Positions 45,246 to 57,276 of a DNA stretch of 64,000 nt are shown here, piece by piece. Position 1 is the first letter of the stretch; the number at the start of each line of letters is the position of its first letter. Source of the stretch: Salmonella enterica subsp. diarizonae. GTDB taxonomy: Bacteria; Pseudomonadota; Gammaproteobacteria; Enterobacterales; Enterobacteriaceae. The notes under the pieces were generated by a model. It had not been told where the DNA came from, did not search any database, and worked only from the letters and a program-made list of their open reading frames with translations. The translations under genes were made by a program, and so were the position numbers. The DNA lies in NCBI RefSeq assembly GCF_008692785.1, contig NZ_VXJV01000007.1, positions 124,001 through 188,000 of the forward strand, read 5' to 3'.

Positions 45246-46078
45246 TGCTTGCCGTTTCTTCCCGACGCGTGCTGCCCGGCTTTACGTTAAGCCTCGGCAC
45301 CAGTTTGCTGTTTGTCTGCCTGATCCTGCTGTTGCCGTTGAGCGCGCTGGTGATGCAGCTCTCACAGATGAGCTGGGCGCAATACTGGGATGTCGTGACC
45401 AACCCACAGGTGGTGGCTGCCTATAAAGTGACGCTACTGGCGGCATTTGTGGCGTCGATTTTTAACGGTGTGTTTGGTCTGCTGATGGCGTGGATTTTAA
45501 CCCGCTACCGTTTTCCAGGGCGCACGTTGCTGGATGCGCTGATGGATCTGCCGTTTGCGCTGCCGACGGCGGTTGCGGGGTTAACGCTGGCCTCGCTGTT
45601 CTCAGTGAACGGTTTCTACGGTCAGTTTCTTGCGCAGTTTGATATCAAAGTGACCTATACCTGGCTCGGTATTGCGGTGGCGATGGCCTTTACCAGCATT
45701 CCATTTGTGGTGCGCACCGTCCAGCCGGTACTGGAAGAGCTGGGGCCGGAATATGAAGAAGCGGCACAAACACTGGGGGCTACCCGCCTGCAAAGTTTTC
45801 GCAAAGTGGTGCTGCCTGAGCTGTCGCCTGCGCTGATTGCCGGCGTGGCGCTCTCTTTTACCCGTAGCCTGGGCGAGTTTGGAGCGGTAATTTTTATCGC
45901 CGGGAATATTGCCTGGAAAACAGAAGTGACCTCGCTGATGATTTTTGTGCGTTTGCAGGAGTTTGATTACCCGGCCGCCAGCGCCATTGCTTCGGTGATC
46001 CTTGCGGCATCCTTGCTGCTGCTGTTCTCTATCAATACTTTGCAAAGTCGCTTTGGTCGACGTGTGGTAGGTCATTAA
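45245..46078 (+). CDS. cysU: CysU (CysT), sulfate/thiosulfate permease subunit
   Basis: The 277-residue ABC-transporter membrane subunit has about six hydrophobic segments. The cytoplasmic EAA loop reads EEAAQTLGATRLQSFRKVVLP. It pairs with CysW to form the channel. Overlaps of one base with both cysP and cysW indicate tight translational coupling. Confidence 0.96.
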   Translation: MLAVSSRRVLPGFTLSLGTSLLFVCLILLLPLSALVMQLSQMSWAQYWDVVTNPQVVAAYKVTLLAAFVASIFNGVFGLLMAWILTRYRFPGRTLLDALMDLPFALPTAVAGLTLASLFSVNGFYGQFLAQFDIKVTYTWLGIAVAMAFTSIPFVVRTVQPVLEELGPEYEEAAQTLGATRLQSFRKVVLPELSPALIAGVALSFTRSLGEFGAVIFIAGNIAWKTEVTSLMIFVRLQEFDYPAASAIASVILAASLLLLFSINTLQSRFGRRVVGH

Positions 46079-46953
46079 TGGCGATCGTTGCTCAATTGAA
46101 GCGATACAACGTCCCCCGCATTAACTGGGGAAAATGGTTTCTGATTGGCGTCGGGATGCTGGTCTCGGCGTTTATCCTGCTGGTGCCGATGATTTACATC
46201 TTCGTGCAGGCGTTCAGCAAAGGGTTAATGCCGGTACTGCAAAATCTGGCCGATCCGGACATGCTGCACGCCATCTGGCTGACGGTGTTGATCGCCTTGA
46301 TCGCAGTACCGGTGAATCTGGTGTTCGGCATTCTGCTGGCGTGGCTGGTGACGCGCTTTAACTTTCCCGGACGTCAGCTACTGCTGACCCTGCTGGATAT
46401 TCCTTTCGCCGTCTCGCCGGTGGTGGCCGGTCTGGTCTATCTGCTGTTTTATGGCTCCAACGGCCCGTTGGGCGGCTGGCTGGATGAGCATAATCTGCAA
46501 ATTATGTTCTCCTGGCCGGGGATGGTGCTGGTCACTATTTTCGTCACCTGTCCGTTTGTGGTGCGCGAACTGGTGCCGGTGATGCTCAGTCAGGGCAGCC
46601 AGGAAGATGAGGCGGCGATTTTACTGGGCGCGTCCGGCTGGCAAATGTTCCGCCGCGTGACGTTGCCGAATATTCGCTGGGCGCTACTCTACGGCGTGGT
46701 ATTAACCAATGCCCGTGCGATTGGCGAGTTTGGCGCGGTGTCGGTGGTGTCCGGCTCGATTCGCGGCGAAACGTTATCGCTACCGTTACAGATTGAATTA
46801 CTGGAGCAGGACTACAATACCGTCGGCTCCTTTACCGCCGCCGCATTGTTGACGCTAATGGCGATTATTACCCTGTTTTTGAAGAGCATGTTGCAATGGC
46901 GTCTGGAGAATCAGGAAAAACGCGCGCAACAGGAGAAAAATCATGAGCATTGA
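46078..46953 (+). CDS. cysW: CysW, sulfate/thiosulfate permease subunit
   Basis: The 291-residue membrane subunit has the EAA loop [22 protein letters not shown] and a Glu/Gln/Lys-rich C-terminal tail. It is the partner of CysU. Its 3' end overlaps cysA by 11 bases. Confidence 0.96.
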   Translation: MAIVAQLKRYNVPRINWGKWFLIGVGMLVSAFILLVPMIYIFVQAFSKGLMPVLQNLADPDMLHAIWLTVLIALIAVPVNLVFGILLAWLVTRFNFPGRQLLLTLLDIPFAVSPVVAGLVYLLFYGSNGPLGGWLDEHNLQIMFSWPGMVLVTIFVTCPFVVRELVPVMLSQGSQEDEAAILLGASGWQMFRRVTLPNIRWALLYGVVLTNARAIGEFGAVSVVSGSIRGETLSLPLQIELLEQDYNTVGSFTAAALLTLMAIITLFLKSMLQWRLENQEKRAQQEKNHEH

Positions 46954-48040
46954 GATCGCCAGAATTAAGAAATCGTTTGGTCGTACTCTGGTACTGAATG
47001 ATATCTCGCTGGATATTCCTTCCGGCCAGATGGTTGCCTTGTTGGGGCCGTCTGGTTCCGGCAAAACGACGTTGCTGCGCATTATTGCCGGGCTGGAACA
47101 TCAGTCCAGCGGCCATATTCGTTTCCACGGTACGGACGTTAGTCGCCTGCACGCGCGTGAGCGTAAAGTCGGTTTTGTGTTTCAGCACTATGCGCTGTTT
47201 CGCCATATGACGGTGTTTGACAACATCGCTTTTGGCCTGACGGTGCTGCCGCGACGCGACCGCCCAACTGCGGCGGCGATTAAAACGAAAGTGACGCAAT
47301 TGCTGGAGATGGTGCAACTGGCGCACCTCGCGGATCGCTTTCCCGCCCAGCTTTCCGGCGGACAAAAACAGCGCGTGGCGCTGGCGCGCGCGCTTGCCGT
47401 GGAACCACAAATTCTACTGCTGGATGAACCGTTTGGCGCGCTGGATGCCCAGGTACGTAAAGAATTACGTCGCTGGTTGCGGCAGCTACATGAAGAACTG
47501 AAATTCACCAGCGTCTTTGTCACCCACGATCAGGAAGAAGCGACGGAAGTGGCGGATCGGGTGGTGGTGATGAGTCAGGGCAATATCGAACAGGCTGATG
47601 CGCCGGATCGGGTGTGGCGTGAACCGGCTACCCGCTTCGTACTGGAGTTTATGGGCGAGGTGAACCGCCTGAAAGGCACCGTACGCGGAGGGCAGTTTCA
47701 CGTTGGCGCACATCGCTGGCCGCTGGGTTATACGCCCGCGTACCAGGGGCCGGTCGATCTGTTCCTACGGCCATGGGAAGTGGACGTGAGCCGCCGTACC
47801 AGCCTGGATTCGCCGTTGCCAGTGCAGGTGCTGGAAGCCAGTCCGAAAGGACACTACACCCAATTAGTTGTACAACCCCTCGGGTGGTATAACGAACCGC
47901 TGACGGTCATCATGCAGGGCGATGAGTCCCCGAGTCGCGGTGAGCGGCTGTTTGTTGGACTGCAAAAAGCGCGTCTGTATAACGGCGACCAGCGTATTGA
48001 AACGCGTGAAGAGGAACTTGCACTGGCGCAATCGGCCTGA
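46943..48040 (+). CDS. cysA: CysA, ATPase of the sulfate/thiosulfate importer
   Basis: This ABC ATPase of 365 residues has Walker [11 protein letters not shown]-loop FVFQHYALF, signature [15 protein letters not shown], Walker [12 protein letters not shown] and H-loop [10 protein letters not shown]. The C-terminal about 120 residues form a TOBE-type regulatory domain. It energises CysU/CysW. An intrinsic terminator follows. Confidence 0.97.
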   Translation: MSIEIARIKKSFGRTLVLNDISLDIPSGQMVALLGPSGSGKTTLLRIIAGLEHQSSGHIRFHGTDVSRLHARERKVGFVFQHYALFRHMTVFDNIAFGLTVLPRRDRPTAAAIKTKVTQLLEMVQLAHLADRFPAQLSGGQKQRVALARALAVEPQILLLDEPFGALDAQVRKELRRWLRQLHEELKFTSVFVTHDQEEATEVADRVVVMSQGNIEQADAPDRVWREPATRFVLEFMGEVNRLKGTVRGGQFHVGAHRWPLGYTPAYQGPVDLFLRPWEVDVSRRTSLDSPLPVQVLEASPKGHYTQLVVQPLGWYNEPLTVIMQGDESPSRGERLFVGLQKARLYNGDQRIETREEELALAQSA

Positions 48041-48062
48041 TAGGTTAATTTGTATAGTTATC

Positions 48063-48094
48063 GCCCGGTGGCGCTACGCATACCGGGCTTTTTT
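48063..48094 (+). terminator. Intrinsic terminator between cysA and cysM
   Basis: Stem GCCCGGT/ACCGGGC (48063-48069, 48082-48088) followed by six T. cysM starts 14 bases later, so any cysM expression from the operon must be by read-through. Confidence 0.85.
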
Positions 48095-48107
48095 ACGAGC
48101 TGAAAAC

Positions 48108-49019
48108 GTGAACACATTAGAACACACAATCGGTAATACGCCGTTGATAAAATTACAGCGGATGACGCCGGATAATGGCAGTGAAATTTGGCTCAAGCTG
48201 GAAGGCAATAATCCGGCAGGGTCGGTTAAGGATCGCGCGGCGCTGTCGATGATCGTCGAGGCGGAAAAGCGCGGGGAAATTAAACCGGGCGATGTCCTGA
48301 TTGAAGCGACCAGCGGCAACACCGGGATTGCGCTGGCGATGATCGCCGCGCTGAAAGGTTACCGCATGAAGCTGTTGATGCCAGACAACATGAGTCAGGA
48401 GCGTCGGGCGGCAATGCGGGCGTATGGCGCGGAACTGATCCTGGTCACCAAAGAACAGGGAATGGAGGGCGCGCGCGATCTGGCGCTGTCCCTGGCTGAA
48501 CGCGGCGAGGGCAAACTGCTCGATCAGTTTAATAATCCTGATAATCCATACGCCCACTACACGACCACCGGCCCGGAAATCTGGCGTCAAACCGCAGGGC
48601 GGATCACCCATTTTGTTTCCAGCATGGGCACTACCGGTACGATTACCGGCGTTTCGCGTTTTCTGCGTGAGCAGGAAAAGCCAGTGACGATTGTCGGTTT
48701 GCAGCCACAAGAGGGGAGCAGTATTCCGGGGATTCGGCGCTGGCCCGCGGAATATATGCCCGGTATTTTCAGTGCGTCGCTGGTAGATGAGGTACTGGAT
48801 ATTCATCAGCAGGAGGCGGAAAACACCATGCGTGAGCTGGCGGTGCGTGAAGGTATTTTTTGCGGCGTGAGTTCCGGCGGCGCGGTAGCCGGTGCGATTC
48901 GAATGGCGAAGGCTAACCCTGGCGCGCTAGTGGTGGCGATTATCTGCGATCGCGGCGACCGTTACTTGTCTACTGGTGTGTTTGGCGAAGAGCATTTCAG
49001 CCAGGGGGCAGGGATTTAG
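48108..49019 (+). CDS. cysM: CysM, O-acetylserine sulfhydrylase B
   Basis: The 303-residue PLP enzyme makes cysteine from O-acetylserine and sulfide, and S-sulfocysteine from thiosulfate. The PLP Lys is residue 41 in NNPAGSVKDRAA. The substrate loop [11 protein letters not shown] and the PLP-phosphate loop SMGTTGTITG are intact. The start is GTG at 48108 (MNTLEHTIGNTPL). The thiosulfate route fits its position after the thiosulfate transporter. The paralogue cysK lies at 55.4-56.4 kb. Confidence 0.96.
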   Translation: MNTLEHTIGNTPLIKLQRMTPDNGSEIWLKLEGNNPAGSVKDRAALSMIVEAEKRGEIKPGDVLIEATSGNTGIALAMIAALKGYRMKLLMPDNMSQERRAAMRAYGAELILVTKEQGMEGARDLALSLAERGEGKLLDQFNNPDNPYAHYTTTGPEIWRQTAGRITHFVSSMGTTGTITGVSRFLREQEKPVTIVGLQPQEGSSIPGIRRWPAEYMPGIFSASLVDEVLDIHQQEAENTMRELAVREGIFCGVSSGGAVAGAIRMAKANPGALVVAIICDRGDRYLSTGVFGEEHFSQGAGI

Positions 49020-49023
49020 CGTG

Positions 49024-49104
49024 TAGGCCTGATAAGCATAGCGCCATCAGGCAAATTACGGCACGATCGCCGGATGACGACGCAAAGCGTCTTATCCGGC
49101 CTAC
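49024..49104. repeat. BIME between convergent cysM and yfeJ
   Basis: Two REP elements, GCCTGATAAGC...GCCATCAGGC (49026-49052) and GCCGGATGACG...CTTATCCGGCCTAC (49069-49104), fill the gap between the two stop codons. Confidence 0.9.
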
Positions 49105-49109
49105 GATGT

Positions 49110-49826
49110 TTAATCGTTACGTTTTTCCACCAGCTTATCAAGGAATAGCCACAGTTTTTCATGCATCCGCTGGTAATCCCATGCGCGCATCTCGGCGACT
49201 GAGCGGATAAAACGCTTCCCTTGCGCGTCGGCCAGCTCCTGCTGCGAATGTTGGATTAATTCTTCAACCGCCTCGACGGTAAATTCCATATGACACTGGA
49301 AGCCATAGACAAAATTGCCATACTGCACTATCTGACGTGGACAGCCTTCGCTTTCCGCCAGCACAATCGCCTGATCGGTGAGTCCCGGCATATCGTTGTG
49401 CCAGTGGCCGACGGTTAACGGAGAGCCAAAATGGGCGATAAGCGGATGCCGCAGACCGGCTTCAGTGAGCGTAATAGGGTAGTGACCAATCTCTTTTTCC
49501 GGGCTTTGACACACAGCGGCGCCCAGCGCCTCGCCAATGAGCTGCGAACCAAGACAGATGCCGATAACTATTCGCCGGGCCGTAATCGCCTGATTAATTA
49601 AGTGCTGCTCGGCGCAAGAGTCAAAGTACGGGCACGCTTCGCGGGTGGTGCGCGGCGACTGCGGACCGCCAAATACAACGAGCATATCGAACTCATCGGC
49701 ATTGCGCGGTAGCGCTTCTCCGGCATAGACGCGCGACCATGAAATGGCATAACTGCGATCTTCAGCCCATTTCAAATAAGCGCCAGCGGATTCAAACGAC
49801 TCATGGACAACAAAATGAACTCGCAC
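49110..49826 (-). CDS. yfeJ: YfeJ, class I glutamine amidotransferase-like protein
   Basis: The 238-residue GATase1 domain protein has the nucleophile Cys in GICLGSQLIG and the His/Glu pair in FQCHMEFT. FGGPQSP forms the oxyanion region. It stands alone without a synthetase domain, so it may be a gamma-glutamyl hydrolase-like or orphan amidotransferase. The acceptor is unknown. It follows ptsJ by 14 bases on the same strand and is probably cotranscribed. The gene is typical of Salmonella at this place and absent from the E. coli K-12 map as I recall it. Confidence 0.87.
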   Translation of the reverse strand: MRVHFVVHESFESAGAYLKWAEDRSYAISWSRVYAGEALPRNADEFDMLVVFGGPQSPRTTREACPYFDSCAEQHLINQAITARRIVIGICLGSQLIGEALGAAVCQSPEKEIGHYPITLTEAGLRHPLIAHFGSPLTVGHWHNDMPGLTDQAIVLAESEGCPRQIVQYGNFVYGFQCHMEFTVEAVEELIQHSQQELADAQGKRFIRSVAEMRAWDYQRMHEKLWLFLDKLVEKRND

Positions 49827-49840
49827 GTTATTTTCTCCTG

Positions 49841-51133
49841 TTAGCGATTTAGCGCCTGATGGATATCAGCCGCCAGCGTGTTGATCTCGCTGTCATTTAA
49901 TGTTGACAACGTGATACGTAGACCGTGAGATGGCGCGCTTACGCCAAAGGCTTCTCCCTCACGTACCAGCCAGCCGGATTTTGCCAGCGTAAACGCGGTG
50001 GCCTGGCTATGGGTTTCCAGCGGGAGCCAGGTATTCAGGCCGTCACCGGGAGAAATGGCGATGCGATGCTGCTGTAGGGCGCGGGCCAGTTTTTGTTGCC
50101 GGTCGGCGTAAAACAGCCGCGTTTGCGCCAGCTTGTGCTGATACTCAGGGTCGGTCAGGCAGGCGCAGACCAGATCCTGTAACAGATGGCTGACCCACTG
50201 GCTACCGGCATTTAGCCGCAGCCGAAGTTTTGCCGAGGTCGCGCTGTCGCTGGCGACAATAGCGAGACGTAAATCGGGGCCGAGGGTTTTGGAAACGGAG
50301 CGTATCACCGCCCAGTGTTGCGTTGTCTGCGCAATAACCGGCTGCCAGGGCGACGAAGAAAGAAGAGCGAAGTGATCGTCGATAATGACCAGTACCTGAG
50401 GGTAACGCGCCAGCATATTTTGCAGCGCGGCGGCGCGGCGAGCGCTCAGGCTACAGCCAGTAGGGTTGTGCGCACGCGGCGTTAAGATCACCGCCCGCGC
50501 GCCCTGGTTTAGCGCTTGCTCCAGCTTTTCAGGCTGCATTCCTTCGCTATCCACGCTGACCGGACTGGCGCTAAAACCGGCATAGCGCAGCATATTGATA
50601 CTGCTTAAAAAACAGGGATCTTCCACCGCGACGCTGTCGCCCGGCAACAGATGCGCGCTAAGCAGCCTTTCGATGGCGTCGATAGCTCCGCTGGTGATAT
50701 CAATTTCGCCTGCGACGGGTGTGGCATCCCGTAGCCAGCGCACCGCCCAGGCATGTAGTTCAGGCGAAACGGGCGCATCGCCGTAGAGATGCGGCGTGCG
50801 GTTGAGGCGGGCAAAATAACGGCTGAGGTCGGGCAGACGCTGCGGATCAGGATTGCCGCCGGAAAGGTCGTGCAGAGGTGTATGCGGATCGCCGCCTTCC
50901 AGCGCTACCGGAGACGGACTGCCTTTAATCACCGTTCCATTACGGCCTAAACTTTGCGCCAGTCCCGCCGTTATCAGCCGTTTATACGCTGCTGCGACGG
51001 TATTGCGGTTCACCTTTAATGCGCTTGCCAGCTCCCGTACCGGCGGGAGCGAGTCCTCCGCCCGTAACGTGCCAGCGGAAATGTGCTGACGAATACTGTT
51101 AAAAATTTCGCTGGCGGTTTTTCCGTCGATCAT
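49841..51133 (-). CDS. ptsJ: PtsJ, MocR-type PLP-dependent regulator
   Basis: The 430-residue protein has an N-terminal GntR winged helix (ALKVNRNTVAAAYKRLITAGL) and an aminotransferase-fold C-terminal domain. The PLP Lys lies in SVSKTLGPDLRLAI and a conserved TPRAHNPTGCSL loop precedes it. In Salmonella, PtsJ has been shown to repress the divergent pdxK gene in response to PLP. The intergenic region contains a phased direct repeat suitable as operator. Confidence 0.94.
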   Translation of the reverse strand: MIDGKTASEIFNSIRQHISAGTLRAEDSLPPVRELASALKVNRNTVAAAYKRLITAGLAQSLGRNGTVIKGSPSPVALEGGDPHTPLHDLSGGNPDPQRLPDLSRYFARLNRTPHLYGDAPVSPELHAWAVRWLRDATPVAGEIDITSGAIDAIERLLSAHLLPGDSVAVEDPCFLSSINMLRYAGFSASPVSVDSEGMQPEKLEQALNQGARAVILTPRAHNPTGCSLSARRAAALQNMLARYPQVLVIIDDHFALLSSSPWQPVIAQTTQHWAVIRSVSKTLGPDLRLAIVASDSATSAKLRLRLNAGSQWVSHLLQDLVCACLTDPEYQHKLAQTRLFYADRQQKLARALQQHRIAISPGDGLNTWLPLETHSQATAFTLAKSGWLVREGEAFGVSAPSHGLRITLSTLNDSEINTLAADIHQALNR

Positions 51134-52318
<1,185 letters not shown>

Positions 52319-52367
52319 TGCCAGATGACAACGTAAACGCCTGTATCCTGACCTACACTGTATGCAG

Positions 52368-52396
52368 ACAAAAAAATGGCGCCCAAAGGCGCCATT
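52368..52396 (-). terminator. Intrinsic terminator of ptsHI-crr
   Basis: Perfect stem ATGGCGCC/GGCGCCAT (52376-52383, 52388-52395). Read on the minus strand it is followed by a T-run (A-run at 52370-52376 on plus). Confidence 0.93.
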
Positions 52397-52413
52397 CTTC
52401 ACTGCGGTAAGAA

Positions 52414-52923
52414 TTACTTCTTAATGCGGATAACCGGAGTTTCACCCACGGTCACGCTACCGGACAGTTTGATCAGTTCTTTGATTTCATCCATGTTGGA
52501 GATAACAACCGGAGTCAGGGTAGACTTGGCTTTTTCTTCCAGCAACGGCAGATCGAACTCAATGACCGGATCGCCAACTTTCACGCGCTGACCTTCTTCA
52601 GCAATACGCTTGAAGCCTTCGCCTTTCAGCTCAACGGTGTCGATACCGAAGTGAACGAACAGCTCAATGCCGCTATCGGATTCGATAGAGAACGCATGGT
52701 TGGTTTCAAAGATTTTGCCGATGGTACCGTCAACAGGGGCGACCATTTTGTTACCAGTTGGTTTGATAGCGATGCCATCACCAACGATTTTTTCAGCAAA
52801 AACTACATCCGGCACGTCTTCGATGTTGACGATCTCGCCAGAGAGCGGGGCAACAATCTCAATAGTTCCGGTGTCTTTCTTATCATCAGAAACCAGAGAT
52901 TTTAGTTTATCGAACAAACCCAT
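52414..52923 (-). CDS. crr: Crr, enzyme IIA(Glc) of the PTS
   Basis: This glucose-specific IIA protein of 169 residues has active His in [13 protein letters not shown] (His91 counting Met1) and the neighbouring His in NHAFSIES. It relays phosphate from HPr to IICB(Glc). It also controls adenylate cyclase and non-PTS permeases (inducer exclusion). Third gene of ptsHI-crr, 40 bases after ptsI. Confidence 0.97.
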   Translation of the reverse strand: MGLFDKLKSLVSDDKKDTGTIEIVAPLSGEIVNIEDVPDVVFAEKIVGDGIAIKPTGNKMVAPVDGTIGKIFETNHAFSIESDSGIELFVHFGIDTVELKGEGFKRIAEEGQRVKVGDPVIEFDLPLLEEKAKSTLTPVVISNMDEIKELIKLSGSVTVGETPVIRIKK

Positions 52924-52963
52924 GATCTTCTCCTAAGCAGTAAATTGGGCCGCATCTCGTGGA

Positions 52964-54691
52964 TTAGCAGATTGTTTTTTCTTCAATGAACTTGTTAACC
53001 AGCGTCATTAACTCGTCCGTTGTCGGTTGAGCAAGAGCCTGCTCTGCTAACACCTTCGCATCTTCGAAGTTCGTGTTACGGATAATCTTCTTAATGCGCG
53101 GGATAGAAATGGCGCTCATAGAGAATTCGTCCAGACCCATCCCCAGCAACAGAAGTGTAGCACGTTCATCGCCTGCAAGCTCACCACACATGCCAGTCCA
53201 TTTACCTTCTGCATGAGAAGCATCAATAACTTGCTTGATCAAGTTCAGTACGGACGGTGACATTGGCTGGTAAAGGTGTGAAATCATATCATTACCACGG
53301 TCAACTGCCAGGGTGTACTGTGTTAAATCATTGGTGCCGATACTAAAGAAATCAACTTCTTTGGCTAAATGACGTGCAATTGTCGCCGCAGCCGGTGTTT
53401 CCACCATCACGCCAATCTCAATGCTTTCGTCAAATGCTTTACCTTCGTCACGCAGTTCCTGTTTGTAGATTTCAATCTCTTTGCGCAGCGCGCGAACTTC
53501 TTCAACTGAGATGATCATCGGGAACATAATGCGCAATTTACCGAAAGCGGAAGCGCGCAGAATCGCACGAACCTGGTCACGCAGGATCTCTTTGCGATCC
53601 ATGGCGATACGCACGGCGCGCCAGCCCAGGAATGGGTTTTCTTCTTTCGGGAAGTTCATGTACGGCAGCTCTTTGTCGCCGCCAATGTCCATGGTACGGA
53701 CGATAACCGCCTGCGAGCCGCACGCTTCAGCGACCGCTTTATATGCGGCAAACTGCTCTTCTTCCGTCGGCAGCGCGTCGCGATCCATGAACAGGAATTC
53801 AGTACGATACAGACCAACGCCTTCCGCGCCGTTACGCTCAGCGCCTTCAACGTCACGAACGGTACCGATGTTGGCGCAAACTTCAACCTGATGTCCATCC
53901 AGCGTGATTGCCGGCAGATCTTTCAGTTTTGCGAGTTCCGCTTTCTCGGTCGCAACCTGCTCCTGAACGGCGCGCAGTTGCTCAATAACATCGTTGGTCG
54001 GGTTGACGTAAACCTGGTTGTTTACGGCATCCAGAATCAGATAGTCGCCGTTTTTCACCTGAGAGGTGACGCTACCGGTACCTACGAGCGCCGGCAGTTC
54101 CAGAGAACGTGCCATGATGGAGGTATGAGACGTGCGTCCGCCCGCATCGGTGATGAAACCCAGCACTTTCTGCAGGTTCAACTGCGCGGTTTCTGACGGC
54201 GTAAGATCGGCGGCTACCAGGATAACTTCTTCCTGAATTGCGCTCAGATCGATAATGGCCAGACCCAGGATGTTGCGCAGCAGGCGCTTACCGATATCAC
54301 GTACGTCAGCCGCACGCTCTTTCAGGTATTCGTCATCCAGTTCTTCCAGGGCAGTGGCCTGACCTTCGATAACTTCATGTGCGGCTGCGTCAGCCGTCAT
54401 GTGCTTATCTTTAATCAGGGCTATGATTTCCTGCTCCAGCTCCTCATCTTCGAGCAGCATAATATGCCCTTCAAAGATGGCTTCTTTTTCTTCACCGAAC
54501 GTTTCACCAGCTTTTGTCTTGATCGCTTCCAGTTGCGCAGATGCCTTGGCACGACCGCTCAGAAAACGTTCAACTTCCTGATCAACCTTGTCGGCAGAAA
54601 TTTTTTTCCGGTCAATGACGATTTCGTCTTCTTTCAGCAGCAGTGCTTTGCCGAAAGCGATACCCGGGGATGCTAAAATGCCTGAAATCAT
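52964..54691 (-). CDS. ptsI: PtsI, PTS enzyme I
   Basis: The 575-residue enzyme takes phosphate from PEP and passes it to HPr. The phospho-His lies in [12 protein letters not shown] (His189). The C-terminal PEP-binding barrel contains [30 protein letters not shown] and the catalytic Cys in GMCGELAGD. Length equals the E. coli protein. It is 47 bases downstream of ptsH. Confidence 0.97.
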   Translation of the reverse strand: MISGILASPGIAFGKALLLKEDEIVIDRKKISADKVDQEVERFLSGRAKASAQLEAIKTKAGETFGEEKEAIFEGHIMLLEDEELEQEIIALIKDKHMTADAAAHEVIEGQATALEELDDEYLKERAADVRDIGKRLLRNILGLAIIDLSAIQEEVILVAADLTPSETAQLNLQKVLGFITDAGGRTSHTSIMARSLELPALVGTGSVTSQVKNGDYLILDAVNNQVYVNPTNDVIEQLRAVQEQVATEKAELAKLKDLPAITLDGHQVEVCANIGTVRDVEGAERNGAEGVGLYRTEFLFMDRDALPTEEEQFAAYKAVAEACGSQAVIVRTMDIGGDKELPYMNFPKEENPFLGWRAVRIAMDRKEILRDQVRAILRASAFGKLRIMFPMIISVEEVRALRKEIEIYKQELRDEGKAFDESIEIGVMVETPAAATIARHLAKEVDFFSIGTNDLTQYTLAVDRGNDMISHLYQPMSPSVLNLIKQVIDASHAEGKWTGMCGELAGDERATLLLLGMGLDEFSMSAISIPRIKKIIRNTNFEDAKVLAEQALAQPTTDELMTLVNKFIEEKTIC

Positions 54692-54738
54692 AACCCTACC
54701 TTACTTGTGACTGATTTTTAAAAGAACCCGGAAAAAAC

Positions 54739-54996
54739 TTACTCGAGTTCCGCCATCAGTTTGACCAGATGTTCAACCGCTTTCTGCTCATCTTCACCTT
54801 CTGCGGAGATGGTGACGATGGTGCCTTGAGTCAGGCCCAGAGTCTGCAGTTTAAACAGGCTTTTCGCGCTGGCGCTTTTGCCGTTGGAAGTCACAGTAAT
54901 CTCAGAAGTAAAGCCTTTTGCTTCTTTAACAAACTGAGCAGCAGGGCGGGTGTGCAGACCGTTCGGAGCGGTAATGGTAACTTCTTGCTGGAACAT
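54739..54996 (-). CDS. ptsH: PtsH, phosphocarrier protein HPr
   Basis: The 85-residue HPr has the active His15 in [12 protein letters not shown] and the Ser46 region [14 protein letters not shown]. It transfers phosphate from enzyme I to sugar-specific IIA proteins. First gene of the ptsHI-crr operon. The upstream region carries CRP and Cra-like sites. Confidence 0.98.
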   Translation of the reverse strand: MFQQEVTITAPNGLHTRPAAQFVKEAKGFTSEITVTSNGKSASAKSLFKLQTLGLTQGTIVTISAEGEDEQKAVEHLVKLMAELE

Positions 54997-55164
54997 TGTA
55001 TTTCCCCAACTTATAGGTTTAGTGTTGTGGAACTAAAGTCTAGCCTGGCGGCTCAACTTTAGCCTGTATTGTTAGCGCTGGCGTAAACGGGACGCGACAC
55101 AAAAGGTGTTCTACGCAATCCGTTGCTGGCAACTTATGGCCGCTGACGTTTCGCTCGTCATTAA

Positions 55165-55215
55165 ACATTATGCCGCGAAAGGAAGATTTGAACCAAATCA
55201 TAAAATCGATTCAGC
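55165..55215 (-). promoter_or_regulatory. ptsH promoter with CRP and Cra-like sites
   Basis: On the minus strand TGGTTC (55190-55195) and CATAAT (55167-55172) are 17 bases apart. TATGATTTGGTTCAAA (55187-55202) matches the CRP core at 8 of 10 positions and overlaps the -35. Just upstream, GCTGAATCGATTTT (55202-55215) resembles a Cra (FruR) operator. The arrangement matches the E. coli ptsH P0 promoter as I recall it. The rest of the 383-base ptsH-cysK gap (54997-55379) holds the cysK terminator and otherwise nothing I can assign. Confidence 0.7.
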
Positions 55216-55329
55216 TAACGCTTTTCCTGTAACGATTAATTTCGCGCATCAAAATAATTAGTCTGGTTAAATACCAGTTCCGGCAGGGTGAATCAATGCC
55301 AGGTGAGGTGAAAGTTTGAAGCAGGCCAC

Positions 55330-55357
55330 AAAAAAGCACCCAAAAAGGTGCTTTTTT
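55330..55357 (-). terminator. Intrinsic terminator of cysK
   Basis: AAAAAAGCACC-CAAAAA-GGTGCTTTTTT, an 11-bp perfect stem with an A/T-rich base, 22 bases beyond the cysK stop on the minus strand. It would work in either direction. Confidence 0.93.
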
Positions 55358-55379
55358 ACGCGTTTTTAACATGCTGGCA

Positions 55380-56351
55380 TCACTGTTGCAGTTCTTTCTC
55401 GGTAAAGAGATCGGCAAACAGCGCAGTGCTCAGATAACGCTCACCTGATGAGGGTAGGATAACCACAATATTCTTATTGGTAAAGCTTTCATCTTCTTGT
55501 AGCTTAAGCGCTGCAGCGACCGCCGCGCCGGAAGAAATTCCCGCCAGAATACCTTCCTCTTCCATCAGACGGCGCGCGGTAGAAATGGCCTCTTCATTGG
55601 TGATACCAACCACTTTATCAATCAGCTTCAGATCCAGGTTGCCTGGGATAAAGCCTGCGCCGATGCCCTGAATTTTATGCGGACCCGGCTTCAATTCTTC
55701 GCCTGCCAGCGCCTGGGCGATAACCGGGGAGTCGGTGGGTTCTACCGCGACGGTGATAAGATCGGTTTTACCCTTCGTCCCTTTGATATAACGCGTGACG
55801 CCGGTCAACGTACCGCCGGTGCCGACGCCGGAGATAAACACATCTACCTGACCATCGGTGTCCTCCCAGATTTCCGGGCCGGTGGTTTTTTCATGGATTT
55901 CCGGGTTGGCAGGGTTGCTGAACTGTTGAAGCAGGAGATATTTTTGCGGATCGCTGGCGACAATCTCTTCAGCTTTCTGAATAGCGCCTTTCATCCCTTT
56001 CGCTCCTTCGGTCAGCACCAGATTCGCGCCTAATGCTTTGAGTAGCTTGCGGCGTTCGATGCTCATGGTCTCCGGCATGGTCAGGGTGAGTTTGTAACCG
56101 CGTGCGGCGGCGACATACGCCAGCGCAATACCGGTATTGCCGCTGGTAGGCTCCACCAGTTCCACGCCAGGTTTCAGTACGCCGCGCTTTTCGGCATCCC
56201 AAATCATATTGGCGCCGATACGGCACTTGACGCTGAAGCTCGGGTTGCGTGACTCCACCTTCGCCAGAATGCGTCCGTTACCGATACGGTTCAGTCGAAC
56301 CAGCGGCGTATGACCGATAGTCAGCGAGTTATCTTCATAAATCTTACTCAT
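55380..56351 (-). CDS. cysK: CysK, O-acetylserine sulfhydrylase A
   Basis: The 323-residue PLP enzyme is the main cysteine synthase and partner of CysE in the cysteine synthase complex. PLP Lys42 lies in [26 protein letters not shown] and [17 protein letters not shown] are intact. The upstream gap to cysZ has CysB-like motifs. Paralogue of cysM in this window. Confidence 0.97.
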   Translation of the reverse strand: MSKIYEDNSLTIGHTPLVRLNRIGNGRILAKVESRNPSFSVKCRIGANMIWDAEKRGVLKPGVELVEPTSGNTGIALAYVAAARGYKLTLTMPETMSIERRKLLKALGANLVLTEGAKGMKGAIQKAEEIVASDPQKYLLLQQFSNPANPEIHEKTTGPEIWEDTDGQVDVFISGVGTGGTLTGVTRYIKGTKGKTDLITVAVEPTDSPVIAQALAGEELKPGPHKIQGIGAGFIPGNLDLKLIDKVVGITNEEAISTARRLMEEEGILAGISSGAAVAAALKLQEDESFTNKNIVVILPSSGERYLSTALFADLFTEKELQQ

Positions 56352-56432
56352 GGCCTGTCCTTAACTGTATGAAATTGGGATACCTTCCCAGCATACCTTC
56401 CAGCCAGATATGGGGAAGTAAGGATTTCGCAT

Positions 56433-56478
56433 ATCTATATGCTGATGGGAAATAATGGTTATCAGTATGGAATAAGAG
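56433..56478 (-). promoter_or_regulatory. cysK promoter region with candidate CysB sites
   Basis: On the minus strand, CTCTTATTCCATACTGAT (56461-56478) and TTATTTCCCAT (56445-56455) resemble the TTATTCCC-type sequence before cysP. A TATAGA stretch (56434-56439) can serve as -10, with no good -35, as expected for an activator-dependent promoter. CysB control of cysK is established in Salmonella. Confidence 0.5.
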
Positions 56479-56514
56479 ACAGCATAAGCCATCCCTTATT
56501 TATACATTTTTACT

Positions 56515-57276
56515 TTATTTCCATAACGCGTGCTTAGCACGCCAGCAATCAACCCACATTGCCGTCGCGCCACAGACAGCGACAGGCATAATGAAAAGGT
56601 TAAGCACCGGAATCATCGTAAAGAGGCTGGTGAGCGCGCCAAATTGCATATTCGCGACCTTCTGTGTACGCAACGCGGCGCGCATCGTTTTAAACGGCAC
56701 TTTGTGGTTGTCAAACGGGTAGTCGCAATACTGAATCGCCAACATCCAGGCGCTGAACAAAAACCACAGCACCGGCGCGATGGTTTGGCCAATGCCAGGA
56801 ATAAAATAGAGAACCAGCAGTACAATAGCGCGCGGCAGATACCACGCCAGCTTTTGCCATTCGCGTTTCATAATGCGCGGTACATCTTTCATGATGCCGA
56901 GTACGCCGGTATCTGGCGGCGTGGCGCCGGTTAACCGCGCCTCAAGCTGTTCGGCTAAAAGACCGTTAAACGGCGCGGCGATCCAGTTGGCGAGGGTAGA
57001 GAAAAAATAGCCAAAGACCAGCAGAACAGAGATAACCGCAATTGGCCACAGCAGATAGCTCAGCCATTGCAGCCAGTCCGGTACATGACTCATCAACGAA
57101 GGTATCCAGGCGTCAAGCTGCGTAAACAGCCACCAAAATGCGCCGCCCATCAGCACAATGTTGACCAGCAAAGGTAAAATAACAAAGCGGCGGATTCCCG
57201 GTAGGGTAACTAATTTCCATCCTTGCGAGAAATAATAGACGCCGCTACGTGGTACGGTTGTGGATGATGAAACCAT
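56515..57276 (-). CDS. cysZ: CysZ, sulfate permease/transport protein
   Basis: The 253-residue inner-membrane protein has several hydrophobic helices ([21 protein letters not shown], a long stretch near residues 70-95, [15 protein letters not shown] and a C-terminal [18 protein letters not shown]). The DUF540/EI24-like family protein mediates sulfate uptake and is needed for growth at low sulfate. It lies upstream of cysK on the same strand and is divergent from zipA. Confidence 0.95.
   Translation of the reverse strand: MVSSSTTVPRSGVYYFSQGWKLVTLPGIRRFVILPLLVNIVLMGGAFWWLFTQLDAWIPSLMSHVPDWLQWLSYLLWPIAVISVLLVFGYFFSTLANWIAAPFNGLLAEQLEARLTGATPPDTGVLGIMKDVPRIMKREWQKLAWYLPRAIVLLVLYFIPGIGQTIAPVLWFLFSAWMLAIQYCDYPFDNHKVPFKTMRAALRTQKVANMQFGALTSLFTMIPVLNLFIMPVAVCGATAMWVDCWRAKHALWK

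Noticed and set aside
55211..55417. 68-codon frame overlapping the 3' end of cysK and its terminator
   Set aside because: Overlaps the cysK stop and terminator; Lys/Arg-rich low-complexity translation without a ribosome site.
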